The notes: a model not told the origin generated them from the letters alone. A stretch of 64,000 nt of DNA from Campylobacter concisus (GCF_002913225.1 NZ_PPAW01000018.1:1-64000); one strand, 5' to 3'. Shown: positions 27,818 through 37,881, counted from the stretch's first letter. Program-made: numbers and translations.

Positions 27818-28187
27818 AAAAGACGGGCTAAATATCGTCCCATTTATCGATATCATGCTCGTTTTGCTAGCCATAGTGCTAAGCATCTCGACCTTCATCG
27901 CTCAAGGTAAGATCGCGGTCGATCTACCAAGTGCTAATAGCACAGAGCAGATAAAAGAAGACGAGAAAAAAGTGAGTGTGATTATCGATAAAGATAATAA
28001 ATTTTTCATAGACGACGTGGAAGTTAGCACAGATGAGCTAAAAGAGAAGCTAAACACCATTGATACTAAGACTTTAGTGCAGCTAAAAAGCGACAAAAAC
28101 GCGAAATTTGATAGTTTTGTAAAAGTGATAGATATATTAAAAGAAAAGGGACACGAAAACTTTGCAATCCAAACAGTCTCTGAATAG
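27804..28187 (+). CDS. exbD: TonB-system proton channel subunit ExbD
   Basis: A 127-residue protein with one N-terminal membrane segment that carries the essential Asp (IVPFIDIMLVLLAIVL) and a periplasmic domain containing VDLPSAN, the usual peptidoglycan/TonB-contacting region. The length is typical. It overlaps exbB by 14 nt and tonB by 26 nt, so the three are produced together. Confidence 0.92.
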   Translation: MRLNKKDGLNIVPFIDIMLVLLAIVLSISTFIAQGKIAVDLPSANSTEQIKEDEKKVSVIIDKDNKFFIDDVEVSTDELKEKLNTIDTKTLVQLKSDKNAKFDSFVKVIDILKEKGHENFAIQTVSE

Positions 28188-28983
28188 AATTTCAAACTAT
28201 ACCGGCCTAGTTGTCTCGCTGCTGGTGCATAGCGTGGCGCTTTATTTTATAATGGTGCATCACCACTTTGAGATAAAGGTATCTGAGCAAAAGCCCATCA
28301 AGATATCTCTTAACTCATTTGTACCAGAGACCACGGCTCCGCAGATAAGCGAACAAGTGCTAATACCTGAGCCAACACCGCCAGCTCCTCCGCCACCGCC
28401 AGAGCCTCCAAAGCCAGAGCCTAAGCCTGAGCCAAAAGTTGAGCCAAAGCCACTACCAAAACCAGAGCCAAAAAAGATAGAAAAGCCTAAACCTGAGCCA
28501 AAAAAAGTGGAGAAAAAGCTAGAACCTAAGCCAGAGCCTCGCCCTGAGCCAAAAATTGAGCCAAAGGCTGAGCCTCAAGCAGAACCAGCACCAGCTCCTA
28601 TCGCGACCCCAGCACCTGCTGTAAATACAAATTTACCAGCAAATAATAAGTCTATCGCCTCAGCTCCAGCTCAAAAAGTAGCGCAAGAGCTAAATTTAGC
28701 AAACGCACAAAGCGACGAGGACTTTAGCAAGGTCATAGCTGCTGTTAAAAAACACAAAAACTACCCTAGTAACGCAAGGCGCATGAGACACCAAGGCGTT
28801 GTTGAAGTTAGATTTTTGCTTAAAACTGATGGCTCGGTAGATGAGCTTAAAGTGAGCAAGAGCTCTGGCTTTGAGTCGCTTGATAAAGGGGCGATAGAAA
28901 ATATCTTAAAAGCAAGCTCTGAGTTTCCAAAACCAAAAGAAGACCGCTATCTTCGCTTTCCGATAGCGTTTACATTAAAATAA
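28162..28983 (+). CDS. tonB: Energy transducer TonB
   Basis: A 273-residue protein with an N-terminal membrane anchor (about 14-33), a long Pro-Glu-Pro-Lys repeat region (about 70-160) that spans the periplasm, and a C-terminal TonB domain from YPSNARRMRHQGVVEVRFLL to the end. It contacts the TonB box of outer-membrane receptors. The start is a TTG at 28162 inside exbD, with AAAAGG about 12 nt upstream, so initiation is probably weak. No receptor gene lies next to it. Confidence 0.9.
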   Translation: MQSKQSLNRISNYTGLVVSLLVHSVALYFIMVHHHFEIKVSEQKPIKISLNSFVPETTAPQISEQVLIPEPTPPAPPPPPEPPKPEPKPEPKVEPKPLPKPEPKKIEKPKPEPKKVEKKLEPKPEPRPEPKIEPKAEPQAEPAPAPIATPAPAVNTNLPANNKSIASAPAQKVAQELNLANAQSDEDFSKVIAAVKKHKNYPSNARRMRHQGVVEVRFLLKTDGSVDELKVSKSSGFESLDKGAIENILKASSEFPKPKEDRYLRFPIAFTLK

Positions 28984-29011
28984 ATTTTAAGCTCAAATGA
29001 GCTTAAAATTT
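28982..29011. terminator. Bidirectional terminator between tonB and the DUF4272 gene
   Basis: AAATTTTAAGCTCA and its exact complement form a 14-bp stem with a 2-nt loop, between two convergent genes. AT-rich ends give a U tract on both strands. Confidence 0.8.
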
Positions 29012-29017
29012 CTTATA

Positions 29018-29695
29018 TCAAGTGTTTAGATCAGGATAGTCCCAAGCGTTAAATTCAGCGCTCAAATCGTCATTTTCTTGCCCTTTGCAGCATAGCCACT
29101 CAAGCCTTGCTCGCCTCTCCATAACGACCTCTTCGTCAAGTCCAGCCGCCTTTGTGCCATTTACTCTTGCATTTACACACGCCCAGTGGTAGCGATAAAC
29201 TAGATCGAGCTTGCTTAAAATTTCATCCATACTACGAAGCTTTGAGCGGCTTTTTAGCCCACCCTCTCTAAAGACATTCATCACAAACTCACAGTCACAA
29301 ATTTTATCCATCTGACCGATATCTTCAGCTATGCCAAGCGCCCAAAGCAATATCCAAAGCGACTCATATTTCCAGCCCATATTCACAGCCGTGTTCATAT
29401 CGGCTCTGTCTTCAACGACCTCTTTTTCTTTTACGCTTAGTCCGTCGTAAGCCTCACCCAAAAAGCTCTTTGCCCACGCCATATTTTCTTCGCCCAAAGA
29501 GCCCTCATCACGGATCGTGCAAGCACACATTATCGCTGTAAATGAGCAAACTGCGCGCCTTACTATCTCGTCAATATCTCTTGGCGTAACCTCATCATTT
29601 TCATAGCGAAGCGGCAAGCTCTCAAGCACCGCTACGCCCTCTTGCTTTAAAATTTTTATATTCTCATCTTTTCTTTGTTGTGCTGTTTTTGGCAT
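29018..29695 (-). CDS. DUF4272 domain protein
   Basis: A protein of about 225 residues matching the DUF4272 pattern: an RKDENIKILKQEGV beginning, many Trp/Cys residues, YESLWILLWALG in the middle, and a C-terminal VMERRARLEWLCC ... WDYPDLNT. Function unknown; the family often sits with housekeeping or immunity-like genes. I use the ATG at 29695 since a near-perfect AAAGGAGG lies 7 nt before it. The ATG at 29731 would add 12 residues and has only a poorly spaced site. It follows mqo on the same strand after 39 nt. Confidence 0.75.
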   Translation of the reverse strand: MPKTAQQRKDENIKILKQEGVAVLESLPLRYENDEVTPRDIDEIVRRAVCSFTAIMCACTIRDEGSLGEENMAWAKSFLGEAYDGLSVKEKEVVEDRADMNTAVNMGWKYESLWILLWALGIAEDIGQMDKICDCEFVMNVFREGGLKSRSKLRSMDEILSKLDLVYRYHWACVNARVNGTKAAGLDEEVVMERRARLEWLCCKGQENDDLSAEFNAWDYPDLNT

Positions 29696-29734
29696 ATCTG
29701 CACCTCCTTTAAAAATATCAAACACTCCCATTTC

Positions 29735-31081
29735 CTACCCAAAAAACTCGGCGTTAAATTTATCTTCGTCGAAATTTTTGCCCAAAAATTTGCAAATTTC
29801 CTCCATATCAGCCCTCGCCGTTTCAAAACAGCTAGTAGCCCCCGGGCTTGGCGTCATGTTAAAGCTTATGCCCTCGCCTGTGCTGATCTTGCCCTCACCA
29901 AGCTCGAGCCTTTTTTTGTTGCGGTCGATCACCTGTGGCCTTACACCACCAAAATTTACAGCGTAGCTTAGGTCATTTTCGCTTAGTCTTGGCACGATCT
30001 TTCTAGCGTCTTTAACAAATTCTTTTTTATTGATAAATGGCACTTCAAACAAGAAATTTCGTAAAATATATGACCTGATGTCCTCGTCTTTTAGTAAATT
30101 TGTAAAGACTTCAAGGACGTTTTTGTCAAATTTTAGGCACTTTAAGAAGTCAAAAAAGCTAGAACAGCCGTGAAATCTCTCAAGCTTTGGTATGACAAGA
30201 GCTGTTGGACCAAAGCGAGTGTTGCCATTAGCTAGGATGTCTGGGTCGCCGTGAAGTGCGGCAAATGGCAGCTTATCGTTTTGCACCATATAGACTTTGC
30301 CGTTTAGCAGGCGCTTGTTGGCAAAGTAAAAGCTTCCAGCAACTGGCAGCGTGCTAAGATGAAGGCCGTAACCCATCTTGTGAGCTAAAAATAGCGAGTG
30401 TGCTCCAGCATCTACTACGACGTAGTTTGCAGTGATCACTTCGCCGTCATTTATCTTGATATGAAATGTATCGCCCACCTTTTTCATATCAGTCACTTCT
30501 GAACTTAGGCTGATCTCATAGCCCTCGCCACCTAAATTTAGCGCATTTTGCACGAGCGAATTTGCCACGCCACCAAAGTCCATCGTCGTATACTGGCCAT
30601 TTTGCGCGCCAATAGCAATGATATTTTCAGGTCGCTCGTTGCCATTTGCGTCAAAAACGACATTTGGCTCGATCTGCTTTAACTTCTCTCTATCATAAAT
30701 TTCAAGATAAGGAAATAGCTCCTTAAAGCTCTCATATCGCTCCTTGATGCGCTCTACTTCGGCATCTCCGATGGCTAGCGTCATCTTTTGATGAGCAAAC
30801 ATATATTTGCCCTCTAAGTTGTATTTTAGAGCGTATTTTACCGGCATGTTTGCCACTTGTGAGACCTTTTTTGCCTTTTCTAACGTGTAGTTTGTCTCGA
30901 TATCGCCGCAGTGGATGGTCTGCGAGTTGCCCTTGCCGCTTGAATTTAGCGTCGCTACGCCGTCATATTTTTCTAAAAGCGCGACCTTTTTTATATCGCT
31001 AAATGCAGCCAACTCGTAAAAGAGTGCCGTCCCGCTAATGCCCGCTCCAACAATTGCCACCTCAAAGTGCTTTTGCCTCAT
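29735..31081 (-). CDS. mqo: Malate:quinone oxidoreductase
   Basis: A 448-residue FAD enzyme oxidising L-malate to oxaloacetate with electrons to menaquinone, as used in Campylobacter and Helicobacter. The FAD Rossmann motif is AIVGAGISGTALFYELA at residues 9-25. LNSSGKGNSQTIHCGDIETNY and the C-terminal FNMTPSPGATSCFETA are family signatures. It belongs to the short epsilonproteobacterial form (about 450 residues). It is membrane-peripheral, with its own promoter region upstream (31082-31180). Confidence 0.9.
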   Translation of the reverse strand: MRQKHFEVAIVGAGISGTALFYELAAFSDIKKVALLEKYDGVATLNSSGKGNSQTIHCGDIETNYTLEKAKKVSQVANMPVKYALKYNLEGKYMFAHQKMTLAIGDAEVERIKERYESFKELFPYLEIYDREKLKQIEPNVVFDANGNERPENIIAIGAQNGQYTTMDFGGVANSLVQNALNLGGEGYEISLSSEVTDMKKVGDTFHIKINDGEVITANYVVVDAGAHSLFLAHKMGYGLHLSTLPVAGSFYFANKRLLNGKVYMVQNDKLPFAALHGDPDILANGNTRFGPTALVIPKLERFHGCSSFFDFLKCLKFDKNVLEVFTNLLKDEDIRSYILRNFLFEVPFINKKEFVKDARKIVPRLSENDLSYAVNFGGVRPQVIDRNKKRLELGEGKISTGEGISFNMTPSPGATSCFETARADMEEICKFLGKNFDEDKFNAEFFG

Positions 31082-31182
31082 TTTCTCCCCTGAAAGTTTA
31101 GTTACACAAATGATACTATATTAAATTTAAATCAAACAGCAAAAAGCGAGGTGTGAAAAATAGGCTGTGTAAAAGTGAAATT

Positions 31183-31204
31183 TGGCAAGGCTCTCACCTT
31201 GCCA
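31183..31204 (-). terminator. Terminator after the old-yellow-enzyme gene
   Basis: TGGCAAGG / CCTTGCCA form an 8-bp perfect stem with a 6-nt loop, 7 nt after the stop codon on the minus strand, followed by AAATTT. The rest of this 130-nt gap is the likely mqo promoter. Confidence 0.65.
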
Positions 31205-31211
31205 TAAAATC

Positions 31212-32234
31212 TTAGTATGCCCTTTTATAGGCGTTTTCTATTTTGTCGCTTTCGCCAAATTCTTTCATGGCGCCAAAAGCAAAATATGGGTTGCGTAGTA
31301 GCTCCCTGCCAAGCGCCGCGCCGTCGCAGACATCACCAAGCAGCAACGCCTCGCACTCGCTTGCCTTTGTGATGAGGCCGACTGCGATAACTGGGATTTT
31401 AACTGCATTTTTCACCGCTTTTGCGTAGCCAGCCTGATAAAGAGGTATAAATTTTGGCGCGCTATCAACTTTTGCATAGACACCGCCAGCTGAGACGTGG
31501 ATGAAGTCAGCTCCATTTTTATCTAGCTCACGTGCTAGCTTTACGCTCTCCTCTACGTCCCAGTCGCCCTTAAGCCAGCTACTTGCACTTATCCTAACAC
31601 CAACAGTGATATTAGCGCCAGCCTTGATCTCTTTTAAAATTTCAAGCAGCAGCCTTATGCGGTTTTCAAAAGTGCCGCCGTATGCGTCACTTCGCTTGTT
31701 TGTGCCAGCACATAAAAATTGATTTATCAAATATCCATGCGCTGCGTGTATCTCCACAGCCTCGTATCCTGCGCTCTTTGCCCTAATGGCCGCCTCCACA
31801 AAGCTTTGCTTGACGATTGCGATATCCCCTGCGCCCATCTCTTTTGGCGTGGCGTAGTCATCGCTAAATTTGATCATGCTTGGCGCAATGATGTCTTCAC
31901 ACGTGCCCTTTCTGCCAGCGTGAGCAAGCTGGACGGCCATTTTGGCGCCATATTTAGCGCAGCCCTTTACTAGCTCCGCGTGAGCATCGATCTGCTCGTC
32001 ACTCCAAAGCCCAAGGTCTTTTTTGGTGATCCTGCCGCGCGCCTCCACAGCTGTCGCCTCAACGATGATCATACCGACACCACCGATCGCCCTTGTAGCG
32101 TAGTGTAGCTTGTGAAAGCACCTTGGACGGCCATCATCTTTTTTGACCTCATACATACACATAGGAGCCATGATAATGCGGTTTTTGATCTCGATGCCGC
32201 CTATCTTAAGCGGCGAAAAAAGCTTATTTTGCAT
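31212..32234 (-). CDS. NADH:flavin oxidoreductase, old yellow enzyme family (NamA/YqjM-like)
   Basis: A 340-residue FMN TIM barrel. Motifs: LFSPLKIGGIEIKNRIIMAP at the N terminus, QLAHAGRKG, EIHAAHGYLINQFLC (substrate His pair), SDAYGGTFENR, and GAALGRELLRNPYF near the C terminus. It would reduce activated C=C bonds with NAD(P)H; the physiological substrate is unknown. I use the ATG at 32234, where AAAGGA stands 6 nt upstream. An in-frame ATG at 32330 would reach into the repeat region. It stands alone between repeat copy 2 and mqo. Confidence 0.85.
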   Translation of the reverse strand: MQNKLFSPLKIGGIEIKNRIIMAPMCMYEVKKDDGRPRCFHKLHYATRAIGGVGMIIVEATAVEARGRITKKDLGLWSDEQIDAHAELVKGCAKYGAKMAVQLAHAGRKGTCEDIIAPSMIKFSDDYATPKEMGAGDIAIVKQSFVEAAIRAKSAGYEAVEIHAAHGYLINQFLCAGTNKRSDAYGGTFENRIRLLLEILKEIKAGANITVGVRISASSWLKGDWDVEESVKLARELDKNGADFIHVSAGGVYAKVDSAPKFIPLYQAGYAKAVKNAVKIPVIAVGLITKASECEALLLGDVCDGAALGRELLRNPYFAFGAMKEFGESDKIENAYKRAY

Positions 32235-32327
32235 GAAATTTCCTTTAAATTTTTTGATTATTTTAAGATATTTGTTTAAATTCTTGGATTTGCAGGAATT
32301 TATCTCTTGTGACTTAGAAAGTTCAAG

Positions 32328-32660
32328 CAAATTTTAAAATTTCATGAACGAGTAATTTCGGATCTAAAATTTGAGCTAAGCGGTAAGCGAAGCCAAATTT
32401 TAGTAGTCAATTCTTGGGAGTGAGTGGAATTTTAAAATTTGCAAAAAAGATTTTTAAAATTTAAAGTTTTATTTCTTTGTTAAGGGGGAAGGGGCTTGAA
32501 TTACGGTCTGCTTGCAGTTGCGAGCTAGCGAAACAAAGAAGCTCCCTTCCCCTTAACAATCCCCTGTCTACCCGCAGTTATGAGACAAAGTCGAAGTAAA
32601 GCCCTCGACAACGTTAGAGGTGCATATTTAGTGCTTCTCACTGCATGCGTTTGCGTATCG
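32328..32660. repeat. Composite intergenic repeat, copy 2
   Basis: First half of a gene-free stretch of about 880 bp between the OYE and DUF2625 genes. It starts with CAAATTTTAAAATTTCATGA, contains an inverted pair CTAAAATTTG / CAAATTTTAG around GAGCTAAGCGGTAAGCGAAG, then AGTCAATTCTTG. A different long hairpin follows (32479-32557, about 19-nt arms beginning GTTAAGGGG and ending CCCCTTAAC), then CGTTAGAGGTGCAT and a degenerate GCATGC hairpin. Same block order as copies 1 and 3, but the hairpin arms have changed sequence while keeping the ability to pair. Ends are approximate. Confidence 0.72.
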
Positions 32661-32666
32661 GTGAGC

Positions 32667-33104
32667 GTTAGACAAATTTTAAAATTTCATGAACGAGTAA
32701 TTTCGACTCTAAAATTTGAGCTAAGCTGTAAGCGAAGCCAAATTTTAGTAGTCAATTCTTGCGAGTGAATGGAATTTTAAAATTTACAAAATAGCAAATT
32801 TCTCTTTTAAAAATACAGACCTTAAATTTAAAAACTCTTTTATCCAAAAGGGAGACAAGGGGACTTGAGTTACGAGGCCGTCCCCTTATCCCCCTTTTTA
32901 AATCCCACAATCCCCTCGCACGTTAGAGGTGCATGCGATAGCGCTTCGCACTACATGCGTTCTATTCTAGAAAGTCTCCCTCAAATTTTAAAATTTATGA
33001 ACGAGCATATCACGGCTCTAAACTTAGTGGCAAATGATAACGAGACCTGAATTTGGTAAGTTACTAAGGCGAGTGAATGAAAGTTTTTAAAATTTGTAAA
33101 GCTA
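32667..33104. repeat. Composite intergenic repeat, copy 3
   Basis: Directly follows copy 2 and is the fullest copy. It repeats CAAATTTTAAAATTTCATGA, the CTAAAATTTG / CAAATTTTAG pair, AGTCAATTCTTGCGAGTGAA, a hairpin at 32846-32898 nearly identical to the one in copy 1, CCTCGCACGTTAGAGGTGCA, a GCATGC-type hairpin, CAAATTTTAAAATTTATGA with CGAGCATATCACG, and a closing TTTTAAAATTTG. No reading frame of note. Copies 2 and 3 in tandem suggest duplication or repeated insertion at one site. Confidence 0.75.
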
Positions 33105-33115
33105 CTAAAATTTAT

Positions 33116-33784
33116 CTATTTCTCCCCCTTAAACAAAGAAGCAAAATACTCATCGATATTAACGCCGTCTTTTTTCATATCTTTTAGCCTTAGCCTTACG
33201 TCTGCGTCTTGCCAAAGAAGTGGTGGTAGCGCAAACATAACCTTATCAAGGCTAAAATTTCTCACATCTTCGCGCCAGCCATCCCAGCAGTAAAGCTCGT
33301 AAAATTTAGATATATCGCCGCATAACGCCCAGTATAAAAACTGCGAGTAGCCAAGCTGCGTATCTTCCCATTTGCCACTATCTGGTGCGTAGTAAAAGAC
33401 GTTGCCAGCTTTACCTCCAAAGGCGCCGCCATTTACCGCGAAAAATCCGCCCAAAACATCGTCCGCCACGAGCAAATAGCTAGGCATCTGCCCTGCTTGG
33501 CTAAAGCTTTTGCCAAGATTAAAGCTGTAAATTCCGCGCTTCATCTGCTCACATCCAGAGCCTAGCACACGCAGCCAGCCGCCATCTATCACAACACCGC
33601 CGCACCCATAAACAAGCGCTCCCATCGGCGAGCGAGTGGTGACCTGAAGCCCTAAAAGCTCACTTTGCGCCCTGCTCTCATCGCGAGGCAAAATTTCATA
33701 GTCGTTTTTGGCCTCTTTTAGCCACTCTTCGATCAGCGCCCAGCCTGGCTCATTTGTATCTATAAGCTCGTCTAAAGCTCTCAT
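33116..33784 (-). CDS. DUF2625 family protein
   Basis: A 222-residue protein matching DUF2625 (E. coli YbeV-like group in my memory): it opens with RALDELIDTNEPGWALIEEW, has SPMGALVYGCGGVVIDGGWL and a long FFAVNGGAFGG / VFYYAPDSGKWEDTQLGYSQFLYW segment. Function unknown. It has an AAGGA site upstream of the ATG and its own transcription unit between the repeat region and fabI. Confidence 0.78.
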   Translation of the reverse strand: MRALDELIDTNEPGWALIEEWLKEAKNDYEILPRDESRAQSELLGLQVTTRSPMGALVYGCGGVVIDGGWLRVLGSGCEQMKRGIYSFNLGKSFSQAGQMPSYLLVADDVLGGFFAVNGGAFGGKAGNVFYYAPDSGKWEDTQLGYSQFLYWALCGDISKFYELYCWDGWREDVRNFSLDKVMFALPPLLWQDADVRLRLKDMKKDGVNIDEYFASLFKGEK

Positions 33785-33864
33785 TTTTCTGTCCTTGCGA
33801 TAAATTTGGTGAAATTTAAAAGAAGAATTTGGCGAGCCACCCCGCCAAAATTTATATCAGTAGA

Positions 33865-34785
<921 letters not shown>

Positions 34786-34831
34786 AAACCAACAAGCGGA
34801 TATATCGCTAGGTAAATTTAAATGTTTCGCA

Positions 34832-34883
34832 GCAAATTTCATCCCAAGACTAGGCAGGTAGCCTGTCACAGGGTGAAATTTGC
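34832..34883 (-). terminator. Large hairpin after tpiA
   Basis: GCAAATTTCATCCC pairs with GGGTGAAATTTGC (one bulged base) and encloses an inner AGGC / GCCT stem. It begins 18 nt after the tpiA stop on the minus strand. It is a candidate terminator or attenuator between the glycolytic genes and fabI. Confidence 0.5.
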
Positions 34884-34900
34884 AAGATCGTTTAAATTTA

Positions 34901-35584
34901 TCAGCGAGATGCCGCGCTAATAAGCCCTAGAAAATTATTCGCGTCCCAGCTGGCTGTCCCTACCAGCACCCCATCGCAGCTTTTTATACCTGCGATATCA
35001 GCGATATTTGCTGCATTGACGCTTCCGCCGTAAAGTAGCGGCACGTTTGCCTTTGTCTTTAAGAAACTTAGCACCTCATCTATCTGCTCTATGCTAGCGC
35101 TTTTGCCGGTTCCTATCGCCCAGATCGGCTCGTAGGCTATGACTAAATTTTTATAGCCATGGTCTATATTTTCAAGCTGGCGGCTTAGAAATTCTTTGGT
35201 CGCTCCGCTTTCATTTGTGCTTAAATTTTCACCGATGCAGTAGATGACATTCCAGCCATTTTTTGCGGCAAAGTCAAATTTTGCTCGTAAAAACTCCTCG
35301 CTTTCATTTAAAATTTCACGCCTTTCAGAGTGACCGATCAGCACGTCTTTGATCTCAAATTCATCAAGCATCACCTTGCCGATCTCGCCAGTAAATGCCC
35401 CACTCTCGCACGGGTAGAAATTCTGCGCCCCAAGCCTAAAAATATGCCTTTTTTCATCAAAGGCACTAGCTGGAGCAAATACGCTCACGTCGTCGTTTGC
35501 GCTTAAATTTGCGTCTAAAATTTTCGCGTACTCTCTAAAGCTCTCTCTTGTATGGTTGCACTTTAAATTCGCTAGAAATTTCAA
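34901..35584 (-). CDS. tpiA: Triosephosphate isomerase
   Basis: A 227-residue TIM barrel, shorter than the usual 250 as in other Campylobacter. The catalytic His is in IGHSERREI, the catalytic Glu in AYEPIWAIGTGKSA, and the phosphate loop is LLYGGSVN. The early FLANLKCN carries the catalytic Lys. It is 3 nt downstream of pgk. Works in gluconeogenesis, since most Campylobacter lack phosphofructokinase. Confidence 0.93.
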   Translation of the reverse strand: MKFLANLKCNHTRESFREYAKILDANLSANDDVSVFAPASAFDEKRHIFRLGAQNFYPCESGAFTGEIGKVMLDEFEIKDVLIGHSERREILNESEEFLRAKFDFAAKNGWNVIYCIGENLSTNESGATKEFLSRQLENIDHGYKNLVIAYEPIWAIGTGKSASIEQIDEVLSFLKTKANVPLLYGGSVNAANIADIAGIKSCDGVLVGTASWDANNFLGLISAASR

Positions 35585-35587
35585 GAC

Positions 35588-36787
35588 CTACTCCTCTTTT
35601 CTAAGCGGTTTTATGCCAGGCAGCTCTTTGCCTTCTATTAGCTCCAAGCTAGCACCGCCGCCAGTTGAGATAAATGTCATCTCGTCAGCATCTCCTGCGC
35701 GCTCGACCACGTCAGCCGTATCGCCGCCGCCAACAACGGTAGTTGCGTGAGTGTCGATGATGGCGTGGCTCATTTTGATGCTGCCTTTGCTAAATTTATC
35801 CATCTCAAAAACGCCCATAGGTCCGTTCCACCAGATGGTTTGCGCATCGGCGATGACCTCTTTAAATAGCCTAATGGACGCTGGCCCGATATCAAGCCCC
35901 ATCCAGCCATTTGGGATTTCCTGCGCTGGGACGTATTTTACGGCACTTTCAGCTGAAAATGTCTGAGCAGCGACGACATCCACTGGCAGATAAATTTTCA
36001 CTCCTAGCTCTTTGCCTTTTTGTAAAATTTGCCTTGCATCTTCGATGAGCTCTTCTTCAAGGAGCGAATTTCCGATGTTTTCGCCAAGTGATTTTAAAAA
36101 TGTAAATGCCATGCCACCGCCAATTATCAGCTTATCAACACGTGGCAAAAGGTTATGCAATGCTTGAAGCTTACCACTAACCTTACTGCCGCCCACAACT
36201 GCGACAAATGGACGTGATGGATGTTTTATCAAATTTTGAGCGAAATTTATCTCTTTTTGTAGTAAAAATCCCGCTGCCTTGTGCTTTTCATCATAAAATT
36301 TAGTGATCGCTTCAACCGATGCGTGAGCTCTGTGACAAACGCCAAATGCGTCATTGATGTAAAATTCGCCAAATTCTGAAAGCTCTTTTGCCAAAGCTTC
36401 ATCGTTTTTGGTTTCGCCTTTTTCAAAGCGTAAGTTTTCTATCATCAAAATTTCGCCAGCTTTTAGCGCCCCAGCCTTTGTCTTAGCGTCATTTCCGATC
36501 ACATCTTCAGCAAATATCACCTCTCTATCAAGCAATCTTGATAGCCTTTTTGCCACGCCTTGAAGTGAAAATTTCTCTTCGTAACCATTTTTTGGACGCC
36601 CTAAGTGACTAGCTAAAACCACGCTGCAGCCGTTATCTAGGCAGTAGCGGATAGTTGGTATCGCTGAGCGGATCCTGCGGTCATCAGTGATGTTTAAAAA
36701 CTCGTCCATAGGCACGTTAAAATCGCACCTTATAAAGACTTTTGCACCATTAAGCTCAAGGTCGTTGATCGATAAAATATCACTCAT
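35588..36787 (-). CDS. pgk: Phosphoglycerate kinase
   Basis: A 399-residue two-domain kinase. RCDFNVPMD at the N terminus and LASHLGRPK form the 3-phosphoglycerate site, and [15 protein letters not shown] plus [20 protein letters not shown] form the nucleotide side. Full usual length. It lies 16 nt downstream of gapA and 3 nt upstream of tpiA in the conserved gapA-pgk-tpiA operon. Confidence 0.95.
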   Translation of the reverse strand: MSDILSINDLELNGAKVFIRCDFNVPMDEFLNITDDRRIRSAIPTIRYCLDNGCSVVLASHLGRPKNGYEEKFSLQGVAKRLSRLLDREVIFAEDVIGNDAKTKAGALKAGEILMIENLRFEKGETKNDEALAKELSEFGEFYINDAFGVCHRAHASVEAITKFYDEKHKAAGFLLQKEINFAQNLIKHPSRPFVAVVGGSKVSGKLQALHNLLPRVDKLIIGGGMAFTFLKSLGENIGNSLLEEELIEDARQILQKGKELGVKIYLPVDVVAAQTFSAESAVKYVPAQEIPNGWMGLDIGPASIRLFKEVIADAQTIWWNGPMGVFEMDKFSKGSIKMSHAIIDTHATTVVGGGDTADVVERAGDADEMTFISTGGGASLELIEGKELPGIKPLRKEE

Positions 36788-36803
36788 TTTTTACCCTTTA
36801 AAT

Positions 36804-37802
36804 TTACTTTGTAGCCACGATCTTAGCAAGATCAACAAGCCTTGTTGAATAGCCCCACTCGTTGTCGTACCACGCAAAGACCTTCACCATATCATCAGCA
36901 ATAACCTGCGTAGTGTCGCTAGCTACGATGCTGCTAAAGGTGCTTGTGCAAAAGTCGCTACTAACTCTGTAGTCGTCATCAACGAATAAAATTCCCTTTA
37001 AATTTGACTCCGCAGCCGCCCTAAATGCCTCGTTTATCTCCTCTTTGCTAGCTGGTCTTTTTAAAACCGCCGTTAGATCGACCATTGAGACGTTTGCCAC
37101 TGGCACGCGCACTGCTTGGCCGTGTAGTTTGCCGCTTAGCTCTGGAAGCACTTTAGCGATAGCTTTTGCAGCTCCGGTAGTCGTAGGTCCGATATTTAGC
37201 GCTGCAGCACGTGAGCGGCGGAAGTCTTTAGCTTTTACATCAACTAGGCTCTGACCATTTGTATATGCGTGGATCGTAGTCATCAGCCCCTTTACGATGC
37301 CAAATTTATCGTTTAGCACCTTTGCTACTGGAGCTAGGCCGTTTGTAGTGCAGCTTGCGTTTGAGACGATCGCCTCGCCTGCGTATTTATCGTCATTTAC
37401 GCCAACTACAAATGTCGCTGTGTCGTCTTTTGCGGGAGCGCTCATGACGACTTTTTTGATGCCGCGAGCTAGATAGGGCTCACATTTTTCGGTAGTTAAA
37501 AACTTGCCAGTGCACTCTAAAACCACGTCTACGCCGTAGTCTGCGTAGCTAAGCTCGTTTAGATCTCTTGTAGAAAAAACTCTTATCTTTTTGCCGTTTA
37601 CTTCTATAAAATCGTCGCTTATCACCTTAACGTCTTGCTTAAATTCGCCATGAACGCTGTCGTATTTGAGCAAGTACCTCGTCATATCCCTTGTTGCGGT
37701 GTCGTTAATAGCGACAAGCTCAACATCATCACGCTCTAAAATAATACGCGCAGCACACCTACCGATACGCCCAAAGCCGTTTATTGCTACTTTAACTGAC
37801 AT
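36804..37802 (-). CDS. gapA: Glyceraldehyde-3-phosphate dehydrogenase
   Basis: A 332-residue enzyme. INGFGRIGR is the NAD-binding start, SNASCTTNGLAPV holds the catalytic Cys, and WYDNEWGYSTR is the late substrate motif. The start is the ATG at 37802, 5 nt after AAAAGGAG; an in-frame ATG at 37868 is hydrophobic leader-like sequence without support and reaches into the divergent promoter. First gene of the glycolytic operon, divergent from nadD. Confidence 0.95.
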   Translation of the reverse strand: MSVKVAINGFGRIGRCAARIILERDDVELVAINDTATRDMTRYLLKYDSVHGEFKQDVKVISDDFIEVNGKKIRVFSTRDLNELSYADYGVDVVLECTGKFLTTEKCEPYLARGIKKVVMSAPAKDDTATFVVGVNDDKYAGEAIVSNASCTTNGLAPVAKVLNDKFGIVKGLMTTIHAYTNGQSLVDVKAKDFRRSRAAALNIGPTTTGAAKAIAKVLPELSGKLHGQAVRVPVANVSMVDLTAVLKRPASKEEINEAFRAAAESNLKGILFVDDDYRVSSDFCTSTFSSIVASDTTQVIADDMVKVFAWYDNEWGYSTRLVDLAKIVATK

Positions 37803-37817
37803 CTTAGCTCCTTTTGA

Positions 37818-37823
37818 TATAAT
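37818..37823 (+). promoter_or_regulatory. -10 element for nadD-rsfS
   Basis: TATAAT in the context TTTTGATATAATTACG, similar to the rodA promoter, about 60 nt before the nadD ATG in the gapA-nadD divergent gap. Confidence 0.5.
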
Positions 37824-37881
37824 TACGCCTAATTCTACAAAAAAGAATTTTAAAACAAATATAAACAAGGCACTTTAATAG

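Noticed and set aside
32235-32330. N-terminal extension of the old-yellow-enzyme gene
   Set aside because: It enters the repeat edge and passes the clear AAAGGA site before the ATG at 32234.
32580-33050. Small plus-strand frames inside repeat copies 2 and 3
   Set aside because: They cross hairpins, are not kept between copies, and have no ribosome site.
37803-37868. N-terminal extension of gapA
   Set aside because: GAPDH proteins begin at the VKVAINGFGRIG motif; the extension crosses the ribosome site and the divergent promoter.
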